Assembly (NCBI GenBank): GCA_934635225.1
Contig: CAKTYZ010000025.1
Location: 1-29,930, forward strand
Length of the DNA stretch: 29,930 bases
Direction of reading: 5' to 3'
Source: an uncultured Kiritimatiellota bacterium
GTDB lineage: Bacteria; Verrucomicrobiota; Kiritimatiellia; RFP12; UBA1067
Below, piece by piece: positions 15,635 through 23,256 of this stretch; positions within the stretch are counted from its first letter, which is position 1, and each line of letters opens with the position of its first letter. The notes beneath the pieces were generated by a model. The model had not been told where the DNA came from and made no database searches. It saw nothing but the letters and a program-made list of their open reading frames with translations. Both the position numbers and the translations under genes were made by a program.

Positions 15635-18600
15635 TCACCTCAGCTGCTGGACTTTCGCGGAAATGTCCGGATCGAGAGACCGCTGACAATTGTAGGTCTG
15701 CGACGGATGGACCTTGCCGTCACCTGCGCCTTTCTCCATCTTCGCCTTCAGCCTGTCAAAATGCCGTTCGTAGACGGCGCGCGGACGACAGGCGTTCTCG
15801 AAGCAGACTGCCGCTGCAAGGCCAACGACCTCGCCCATCATGCCGTGCGTGCGCATCAGACGCGTCGTGCCAAGCGCAACATGCGAGACGGAGATATCGC
15901 GACCCGCCATGAAGAGGTTCGGCACATTACGAGAATAAAAGCACCGGTAAGGAATCGGATACGGCCAGATCCGATGGTTGTGAGAGTCCGCCTGAAAAGC
16001 CTCACCCGCAAAGCCCGTGACGGACGCTTCTTTCGGGAAATGCTGGTCAATCGTCCAAGTTGTCGCGCAGGTTCCGTCTGGTTGGACTTCGCGGTTCATC
16101 AAATGGTTCTCCGTCAAGACAAAGTCGCCCAACAACCGACGAGATTCGCGTTTACCCGCGTTGTAGGCGACCCAATCAAGTTCTGCCGATGCGAAATCAG
16201 CACGATTTGAATGGGCATTCTTGACATATGACCAATTCGAGAAAACAACCAGAAGTCCGTAGTCTCGCACACGCTCAAACTCAGAGATTTGATTGCGCTT
16301 GAGTCCCGTCTCCCAGTTCCAATCGCCACGCAACCCCGGATGTGCCGTTTGCTCATTGAAAGGCAGCATCCACGATGCCGCCGGAAATGTCGTCGTCACC
16401 CCATTCGTCACCGCACGCCATTGAACAGAAGCTCCCATCGTCATCGTGTCACCCGTCTCGGGCGCCCAAGGCTCGCCATACTCCGAACGTCCTTCGCGTC
16501 CCATGCGGAAATCGGCACCCGCCAAATAGCCGATCGTTCCGTCACCCGTCGTGTCCGCAAACAACGGCGCCGCAAAAACCGTCCGAGCCCCCGTCTCGAC
16601 GTTGACGCCAACCACAGCGGCAATGGCGCCATCCGGGGCATTCTCCACGGCATTGGCGTGCGTATTCAAATAGAGATCGACGTTCTTCTCGGCTTTCACG
16701 ACCGCCAACTTGCGCGCATCTTCGTAGACCTCTGCGGACCTCGCGTTGCCACCCGTCGCAGGCGCAAGCTCCACAAGAACGTCCCCCAGCCGCGGGTATG
16801 GCGGCAGATTCGCATATGCTCCGAGATGGACACGCACTTCAGACGAGTTGTTGCCTCCCAACACCGGGCGGTCGTGCACAAGTGCCGTGCGCAGTCCCTG
16901 TCGCGCCGCCGTCACCGCCGCGCAGATACCCGCGACACCCCCGCCGACTACGACAAAATCGTATGTTTTTCGCGCCTCGGGCTTGGCCGCCTGTTCCGCT
17001 GCGTGAAAAGCGTCCAATTCAGCCGACGTGCGTTCTTTCGCCGCAAAGACAATCGCGTCGCAACGTCCGTCGAAGCCTGTGAGATCCTGCAGAGCAACCG
17101 TGTTCATTCCCTTTGACAGGACCGCCTCGCCAGCCCGACGCCATGTCCATTCGGACGCTCCCGCCCCCAATGTCGTCGGGAGTTCTACGCCATTGACGGA
17201 CACTTGGAAAAGCCCCGCCGGATGAGACGACCACGGCGCATTCCAGTTGCGCGTGCGCACATAAACGAAATGCACCCCCGCACTGGACGCCTCAAAGGAC
17301 GTTTTCGCATCAGCAACACGCTTGCCAAGGCCATGCGCAAGGAGGAACGGCGACCCCATCTGGTCCATGAACTGGGTGTCCGTGACCCAGCCGCCCTTCT
17401 CGACGAACGATTCCGCTTCAATCAAGATGTCCTGCGAGGTGTCGTCATTCGCAGGCCATTCAACGCGCAAATACCCCGCACGCGGAACTGGCACGCGGCT
17501 TATGCCTACCGATGCGACCGAACGCGTCCCTGCGGAATTGCCAAAGGTGTCAAACGCCTCGACTCGCGCCGGAATCGCGGCAAAGTCAACCGTCAGAGTC
17601 TCCACATTCGCCGCGTTCAGCAGATAAACCGGCCGATCCGCTGAGCCCGTCGGCACGATCAGTCCGTCTTGATAGACGCCCAACACCCGCGACTTCGCAC
17701 TCTCACCCTCCAGCAACGGATAATCCGACGCGGGATAATGCGGGCGGAATGCGCCCTGAAGAAGCGCGGCGCGTTGCTCCTGCGAGAACCGAATCCAATG
17801 CGCCACCATGCGACGCTGCGATTCCGGGAGCGTTTTGAGACGGACCGAATACTGGACAACGCCGAAAATGGAGTTCAGGATGCACCGTGCCGCTGATTCG
17901 GGTGTCTCGTCCGCCCGCCACTCCAACATGTCAGCATGGACCGCCGTCTCTCCCGACGTCAGACGCAAGCGTGCAATGCGCGTGCGGTTCTCGACCATGC
18001 TGCACGGACAATCAGCCGCACGGATCATGTTGCCGAACCGACGGATGCAAGGCCCAATGTACGGCTGGCGGAATTCAATGAGAATATCTGGCTTGATGGT
18101 CTGCAGCCGCGTCATCACGTCCGTCATGAGTCGCTCTACGGCCAATGGGATAGACTTAATGTCCCGGCCCGCGTAGTTTTCCGCAATCGCCGGATCCATC
18201 CCCTTAAGCGTAAACCGCCCGATGAAATCCAGCTTGAAACCATCAAGATTCCAGCTCTTGAGCGCCTGTTCGTATGTCGAAACGAGAAACTCTCGCACCT
18301 CGGGAAAGCGAGGATCCAACGTCCAAGCCCCCGCACAACAGTTCTCAACGGGAAGGTATTTGCCTTTAAACCGAGCGAAGTTGGAGCTTTTCTCGCCAAC
18401 AAACGGGACTGAATACCAAAGCAAGTACTTCAACCCCATGTTTTGCACGCGCCGGACATGTTCGGCCATGTCTGGAAAATTGCGTCCGTTCTTCCAGTCG
18501 CCGCAAAGACGATAGCCACCCCATTCGCGATTGCCGAGCGGCAAGTCAATCTGCCAGCCGTCATCCGTAATCACCGACTTCATTCCAAGTTCGGCGGCCA

Positions 18601-19312
18601 GACGACACTCTTCCTCTATGAGGTCCGACGAGACGTCCTGGTGAAACACGTACCATGACGAATAAAGCGGATCGAACGCCGCCTCACAGGACCTCATCGG
18701 CACAATGCCCGCCTCACGACACATCCAATCCGAAGCCGCAGCAATCGCCTCCCCATAGAAGATCGGACGCGCATCAAAGCGAATGGCCGTCTCGTATTCT
18801 GCAATCGGCGCTTCGGGCACGGCAAAAAAACGGAACGACCCCCTCAATGCCATCGCCACCTCGTTGATCGGCGAGCGGAACTCGACATGCCGGCAGGACT
18901 CCGTGCAGGCGTATGTATAGCGATTCCCGTCGTTTGCATCCAAAAAGGCGTAGAGCGGCATCCAGCTTGAGACTTCGCTGGACATGACCTGACCCCACGG
19001 AATGCCATAATGCGTTGACTCGGGTGTCCAGAGATGATGCACATCACGTTGGGAAACGGACCAACGCACGTCAAAGACAGGCGGCACTTCTGGGCGATCT
19101 GCCGTCAGACGCACACGAACGACATCCGCGCCATCGGAAGCCTTCTCTGCCGTGAAGTCAAAACGCCATCCGCCAGGGGTCGCGCAATCCAGCGTAACCA
19201 CGCCAACGGACGGAACCTCAACCTTTTGAGTCTCTGCGCGAGCGACTCGGACCTGAAAACCCGTGACACCAACAAGCGCAACGGTCGAAACGAACCTCAG
19301 AAATGTCCTCAT
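15635..19312 (-). CDS. Exported fusion: GH36-like glycosidase + carbohydrate-binding-like module + FAD-dependent oxidoreductase
   Basis: The uninterrupted frame gives 1225 residues from the ATG at 19312. A signal peptide covers about 1-26. Residues about 30-620 resemble GH36 (melibiase-type): SSWYVFHQ (about 218-225), ITDDGW (about 248-253), LDGFKLDF with the likely nucleophile Asp362, and EWRADETPESAAR with the likely acid/base Asp468. Residues about 628-758 form a beta-rich module (DILIEAESF start, HFVYVRTRNW, VSVNGVELP) like CBM-type or FAD_oxidored-associated modules. Residues about 783-1205 are FAD_oxidored (PF12831): VVVGGGVAGICAAVTAARQG, RPVLGGNNSSEVRVH, FADTTGDGTIGYLAGADF, then NVPNLFMAGRDISVSHVALG and RTHGMMGEVVGLAAA. 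The upstream GTG at 19336 is possible, but GGAGG nine bases before the ATG decides. It follows infB by 48 bases. The sugar substrate is unknown; coupled oxidation and cleavage of glycosides is an inference. Confidence 0.85.
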   Translation of the reverse strand: MRTFLRFVSTVALVGVTGFQVRVARAETQKVEVPSVGVVTLDCATPGGWRFDFTAEKASDGADVVRVRLTADRPEVPPVFDVRWSVSQRDVHHLWTPESTHYGIPWGQVMSSEVSSWMPLYAFLDANDGNRYTYACTESCRHVEFRSPINEVAMALRGSFRFFAVPEAPIAEYETAIRFDARPIFYGEAIAAASDWMCREAGIVPMRSCEAAFDPLYSSWYVFHQDVSSDLIEEECRLAAELGMKSVITDDGWQIDLPLGNREWGGYRLCGDWKNGRNFPDMAEHVRRVQNMGLKYLLWYSVPFVGEKSSNFARFKGKYLPVENCCAGAWTLDPRFPEVREFLVSTYEQALKSWNLDGFKLDFIGRFTLKGMDPAIAENYAGRDIKSIPLAVERLMTDVMTRLQTIKPDILIEFRQPYIGPCIRRFGNMIRAADCPCSMVENRTRIARLRLTSGETAVHADMLEWRADETPESAARCILNSIFGVVQYSVRLKTLPESQRRMVAHWIRFSQEQRAALLQGAFRPHYPASDYPLLEGESAKSRVLGVYQDGLIVPTGSADRPVYLLNAANVETLTVDFAAIPARVEAFDTFGNSAGTRSVASVGISRVPVPRAGYLRVEWPANDDTSQDILIEAESFVEKGGWVTDTQFMDQMGSPFLLAHGLGKRVADAKTSFEASSAGVHFVYVRTRNWNAPWSSHPAGLFQVSVNGVELPTTLGAGASEWTWRRAGEAVLSKGMNTVALQDLTGFDGRCDAIVFAAKERTSAELDAFHAAEQAAKPEARKTYDFVVVGGGVAGICAAVTAARQGLRTALVHDRPVLGGNNSSEVRVHLGAYANLPPYPRLGDVLVELAPATGGNARSAEVYEDARKLAVVKAEKNVDLYLNTHANAVENAPDGAIAAVVGVNVETGARTVFAAPLFADTTGDGTIGYLAGADFRMGREGRSEYGEPWAPETGDTMTMGASVQWRAVTNGVTTTFPAASWMLPFNEQTAHPGLRGDWNWETGLKRNQISEFERVRDYGLLVVFSNWSYVKNAHSNRADFASAELDWVAYNAGKRESRRLLGDFVLTENHLMNREVQPDGTCATTWTIDQHFPKEASVTGFAGEAFQADSHNHRIWPYPIPYRCFYSRNVPNLFMAGRDISVSHVALGTTRLMRTHGMMGEVVGLAAAVCFENACRPRAVYERHFDRLKAKMEKGAGDGKVHPSQTYNCQRSLDPDISAKVQQLR

Positions 19313-19360
19313 GAGACGAACCCTCCTTTCGATCACCGAGCGCGAGACTGCGCCCGGGTC

Positions 19361-21862
19361 TTACAAACTTCTTGGCAACTCTTCGAGCGAATAGCACTCG
19401 ATCACGTCGCCGACTTGGAAGCCCTCATAAGCCGCAAAGCACACGCCGCACTCCTGCTGGCCCGTGACTTCCTTCACCTCGTCCTTGAAGTGGCGAAGGG
19501 TCTGGACCTTGCCATTCCACACCATTGCCTTGTTGCGGAAGATCCGATACTTCTCCTTTGCGACAAGCCTGCCGTCAAGCATCTGAGAACCCGCAATCCT
19601 GCCAAGTTTGCCGATGTCGTAAATCGCCTTGATCTCCGCATGGCCAAGGACATTCTCCTTGTATTCCGGCGGCAGCAGGTCGAGCATGCAATTCTTGACA
19701 TGATCAAGAAGTTCGTAGATGATGCGGAAGGAGTTGATGCGCACGCCATCATGACGCGCCTGTTGAGGAACGCCCGAATCGTTGCCGATGTCAAAGCCGA
19801 CGACAATGGACTTGCCCGCCGCCGCGGACTTGACGTCCGTCAGCGAGACATTGCCCGTTCCCGTGCCGATGATGTTCAAGCCGACCTTCTCGGACTTGAT
19901 CTCGTTCAGAGCCTGGACAATTGCCTCCAGCGACCCCTGCGTGTCGGACTTGACGATGACATTGAGTTCGCGTTTGCCCTCGGCGGCCATGGCGCTCATG
20001 AGCGCATCAAGCGTCGCGGCCTTTGAAGTCGAGAGGGACTCCTCCTTCTTCTCCTGTGCAGTCTGTTCGGCAAGCGTACGCGCGCGCTTCTCGTCAAGCA
20101 TGACACGGAACTCGCTACCTGCCTCGGGAACGCCCGAAAGACCCGTGCATTTAACCGGTGTCGCCGGCGAGGCCTCCTTGATGCGGCGACCATGGTCGTC
20201 GATGAGCGCGCGAACCTTGCCGAAATGCTCACCAATGAGAATCGCGTCACCGACCTTGAGCGTGCCGCCTGTCACGAGCAGCGTTGCACACGGGCCGAGC
20301 CCTTGCTGAAGTTCCGACTCGATGACGAAGCCGTTCGCACGGCGGTTCGGATTCGCCTGAAGTTCAAGGACTTCCGCCTGGACAAGAATATTCTCGAGAA
20401 GCGCATCCACGCCAAGGCCCGTCACGCCCGAAACAGGGCAGCAGATGATGTCGCCGCCCCAATCTTCCGGCGTCAGGCCCTTCTTCTGGAGTTGCTGCTT
20501 GACACGATCGACGTTCGCCGTCGGCTTGTCGGCCTTCGTGATCGCGACCATAATCTGCACGCCCGACTGACGGCAAACCCTAATGCATTCTTCCGTCTGC
20601 GGCATGATGCCATCGTCTGCCGCCACGATGAGGACGGCGATGTCGGTGATCTGCGCACCGCGTGCGCGCATCGCGCTGAACGCGGCATGGCCCGGCGTGT
20701 CAAGAAACGTGATCTTCTTGCCCGCGATCTCGACCTGATAGGCGGAAATCTGCTGGGTGATGCCACCGGCCTCGCCCGCCGCGACATGCTCCTTGCGGAT
20801 GTAGTCCATGAGCGTCGTCTTGCCATGGTCAACATGGCCAAGGAACGTGACGACCGGCGCACGCGGCTTGAGCGTCTCGGGCGCATCTTCGGGAATCAGG
20901 TCATCGGCGTCAATCGCCTTCAAGACCGGCTTCGCCGCCGCCTTGTCGCGCGCGTGTTCAATCGTGACCTTGAAACCGTACTTTTCCGCAACTTTCGTCG
21001 CGACATCCGGCTCGACGCGCTGGTTGATGGACGCAAGGATCTTAAGGCCCATCAAGTCAGCGATGAGGCGGTTGGGCTTGATGTTGAGCTTCGCCGCAAG
21101 ATCTTTCACGATGACCGCGCCGCGAATCGAGATTTCCTTGGTCGCCTCGTCCACGGAGATGCGGCTGCCCTGTTCCATCACCTTGGGCGCCACGCGCGGC
21201 GCGCGCTTGTCAAAGCTCTTCTGCCCCTCGCGATCCTTCTTGCCCTTGCGGTTGTCGCGCGAGACATCCTCTTCAAACGAAACGGGTTTCGGCGGTCTCG
21301 GCTTCGGCGCCGCCGCAACGGAAATCGAAATCGTCGCCATCGGCTTCGCATGTTGAAGCGGACGGAATCCCGCCGCCGTCAATCCCGTCTTCGCAGCCGA
21401 AATCGTCGGAACGATTCTCGGCTTCACGCCCGGCGCCATGCGGATAACCGGCTTGCTCGGCGGCTGAGGCGCGCTGGACAGGGGACTGGCTGTCGAAACG
21501 GAGGGACGAACGCCGGCGTTCTCCTTGCCGTTTTCTCCGTCTTCGTCACTTGCCAAAGCCTTCGGCAGCTCCATCGCCTTGCCTTCAGCCGCATCACGGG
21601 CCATCTTCAGATGAGCGTCAAGCTTCACCTTTTGCGCGGCGAAGAACGAAGCGTTAAGGTCCGCCGCACGACGGATCTTCTCGGCACGACGTGCTGCAAC
21701 ATCCGTCTTCGGGGCTGTCGCCAACGCCAACTTGAGCGCAGCAAGTTCGCTGTCCTCCACGGAACTTATCGCACTCGAAACCTCGACCCCGGCCTTTTCC
21801 GCGACTTGAAGGACCTCGGCGCTTGTCACGCCCGCCTCTTTGGCAATTTCGTACACTCTCAT
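19361..21862 (-). CDS. infB: Translation initiation factor IF-2
   Basis: IF-2 is the GTPase that brings initiator tRNA to the ribosome. The product is 833 residues. The N-terminus (MRVYEIAKEAGV) is a normal IF2_N domain. A low-complexity Ala/Pro/Lys linker spans about 100-230, and a second IF2_N-like region (AVIVKDLAAKLNIKPNRLI) spans about 249-267. The G domain carries GHVDHGKT (342-349), GGITQQISAYQ, DTPGH (388-392) and TKAD (442-445). Domains II-IV follow to the C-terminal strand VGDVIECYSLEELPRSL. The ATG at 21862 is three bases after the nusA stop, with a GGAGG inside the nusA 3' end as its ribosome binding site. rbfA and truB, which usually follow infB, are absent; a glycosidase fusion gene lies there instead. 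Confidence 0.97.
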   Translation of the reverse strand: MRVYEIAKEAGVTSAEVLQVAEKAGVEVSSAISSVEDSELAALKLALATAPKTDVAARRAEKIRRAADLNASFFAAQKVKLDAHLKMARDAAEGKAMELPKALASDEDGENGKENAGVRPSVSTASPLSSAPQPPSKPVIRMAPGVKPRIVPTISAAKTGLTAAGFRPLQHAKPMATISISVAAAPKPRPPKPVSFEEDVSRDNRKGKKDREGQKSFDKRAPRVAPKVMEQGSRISVDEATKEISIRGAVIVKDLAAKLNIKPNRLIADLMGLKILASINQRVEPDVATKVAEKYGFKVTIEHARDKAAAKPVLKAIDADDLIPEDAPETLKPRAPVVTFLGHVDHGKTTLMDYIRKEHVAAGEAGGITQQISAYQVEIAGKKITFLDTPGHAAFSAMRARGAQITDIAVLIVAADDGIMPQTEECIRVCRQSGVQIMVAITKADKPTANVDRVKQQLQKKGLTPEDWGGDIICCPVSGVTGLGVDALLENILVQAEVLELQANPNRRANGFVIESELQQGLGPCATLLVTGGTLKVGDAILIGEHFGKVRALIDDHGRRIKEASPATPVKCTGLSGVPEAGSEFRVMLDEKRARTLAEQTAQEKKEESLSTSKAATLDALMSAMAAEGKRELNVIVKSDTQGSLEAIVQALNEIKSEKVGLNIIGTGTGNVSLTDVKSAAAGKSIVVGFDIGNDSGVPQQARHDGVRINSFRIIYELLDHVKNCMLDLLPPEYKENVLGHAEIKAIYDIGKLGRIAGSQMLDGRLVAKEKYRIFRNKAMVWNGKVQTLRHFKDEVKEVTGQQECGVCFAAYEGFQVGDVIECYSLEELPRSL

Positions 21863-21865
21863 GGA

Positions 21866-23152
21866 TCAGGCTTCCTCCTCGTCGCTCTCGTTCGCCGTCA
21901 GCTCGGCCACGGCCTTTGCCGCCGCATAAACACCCTTCGCCGTAATTTCGTCAAGCCCCGTCGAGGCGATGAAGCTCGCCTCGTCCTCCGCAGCGATGCC
22001 GTCCACCGTCAAATAGCCCGCATCGGCGATCTTCGTTGCGACCGCCGTCGAAACCGAGAACATTTCGGCGAGTTCCCGGATAGCCTCGGCCTTCTGATCC
22101 TCGAACGAGGCCGTCGCCATCGATTTCTTCACCTCGACATGCCAGCCCGTGAGCTTCGTGGCCAAGCGCACGTTCTGCCCGCGCTTGCCGATGGCGAGCG
22201 AGTATTGGTCGGCCGCCGCCAGACAACGAACCGTGTTGGGAGAGGCCGGGTCAATCTCGATGGACTCAAGTTTCGCGGGCGCAAGCGCCTGTGCGACATA
22301 CTGGCGGATGTCCTCGTTCCAACGGACGATATCAATCTTTTCGCCCGAAAGCTCGTTGACGATCGACCGCACACGACTGCCGCGCTGGCCGACACACGCG
22401 CCGACCGGATCCACCGACTCATTCGAGGTGCGGACTGCGATTTTCGCCCGATAGCCGGGGTCACGGCTCACGCCCATGATCTCGACGACACCGTCGGCGA
22501 TTTCGCTCACTTCCAGCCGAAACAGGGCCTCGACGAACTTCCCGTCCGCGCGAGAAAGCGTCACCGACGGCCCCTTCGCCTCAGGATCGACGCGCTTGAT
22601 GATGGCACGAATGGGGTCCCCCACCTGATATTCTTCGGTCGGGATTCGTTCCTTGCCAGGCAGGACCATCTCGATTTTGCCAACCATGACGTAAGTGTCG
22701 CGGTGAGAAACCGCCGAAACCGTACCGGAGACGATGTCGCCCACGCGGTCGCGGTATTCGCTGAAGGTGTTGGTGCGCTCGGCTTCGCGAATCTTCTGCA
22801 TGATCATCTGGCGCGAGGTCTGCGCGGCGATTCGCCCAAGCCGGGCGGCCGGAATCTCAATCTCAATCGTCTGTCCGTCCTCGACGGGGAGACCATGATT
22901 GTATCGTTCGGCCCGCGCTTTCGAGATAAAGCCAACGCCATGGTCTTCATCCGACACGACGAACGTGTCGTAGACATGGAGCGAAAGGTCTTTTCGATCA
23001 ATGGAAACGCGCAAGTCATTCGTCACGGACACATTCTTGCGCGCCGCTTGAGCAATAGCCTGCTCAATCGCCGTCAAGACGATTTCGCGGCTGACACCGC
23101 GCTCGCTCTCAATATGCTGCACAACCGCGAGCAGCTGACTGTTCATCGCCAT
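21866..23152 (-). CDS. nusA: Transcription termination/antitermination factor NusA
   Basis: NusA binds RNA polymerase and nascent RNA and modulates pausing, termination and antitermination. The 428-residue product has the N-terminal polymerase-binding domain (about 1-125, with LTAIEQAIAQAARK), an S1 domain (about 130-200, GDIVSGTVSAVSHRDTYVMVG), and KH1/KH2 domains with VGQRGSRVRSIVNELSGEKIDIV and SLAIGKRGQNVRLATKLTGWHVEV. A C-terminal helix-hairpin-helix-like acidic tail ends ESDEEEA. The start has AAGGAG seven bases before the ATG at 23152. It heads a two-gene nusA-infB unit with its own promoter at 23228-23256. rimP, normally upstream of nusA, is missing; a GH78 gene ends there. Confidence 0.97.
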   Translation of the reverse strand: MAMNSQLLAVVQHIESERGVSREIVLTAIEQAIAQAARKNVSVTNDLRVSIDRKDLSLHVYDTFVVSDEDHGVGFISKARAERYNHGLPVEDGQTIEIEIPAARLGRIAAQTSRQMIMQKIREAERTNTFSEYRDRVGDIVSGTVSAVSHRDTYVMVGKIEMVLPGKERIPTEEYQVGDPIRAIIKRVDPEAKGPSVTLSRADGKFVEALFRLEVSEIADGVVEIMGVSRDPGYRAKIAVRTSNESVDPVGACVGQRGSRVRSIVNELSGEKIDIVRWNEDIRQYVAQALAPAKLESIEIDPASPNTVRCLAAADQYSLAIGKRGQNVRLATKLTGWHVEVKKSMATASFEDQKAEAIRELAEMFSVSTAVATKIADAGYLTVDGIAAEDEASFIASTGLDEITAKGVYAAAKAVAELTANESDEEEA

Positions 23153-23227
23153 TTCTTCGCTCCTTTTTTGTCAAAAATCAACACAAACATTCCGGTCCGA
23201 CCCTCTGGATCGCCGAAAAACAAGTGT

Positions 23228-23256
23228 AGAATACCTTATTTTTTCCGAAAAGTCAA
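23228..23256 (-). promoter_or_regulatory. Sigma-70-type promoter of nusA-infB
   Basis: On the minus strand the -35 is TTGACT (23256-23251) and the -10 is TATTCT (23233-23228), separated by exactly 17 bases. This predicts a start near 23221 and a leader of about 68 bases before the nusA ATG, with a ribosome binding site at the end. The -35 box overlaps the stop codon of the upstream GH78 gene (23253-23255). No hairpin terminator separates the genes, so read-through is possible. Confidence 0.6.

Noticed and set aside
18331..18360. TCTCAACGGGAAG inside the GH36-FAD gene as a sixth array copy
   Set aside because: It matches only the first nine bases, lies inside coding sequence and is out of any 22-base phase, so it is probably chance.
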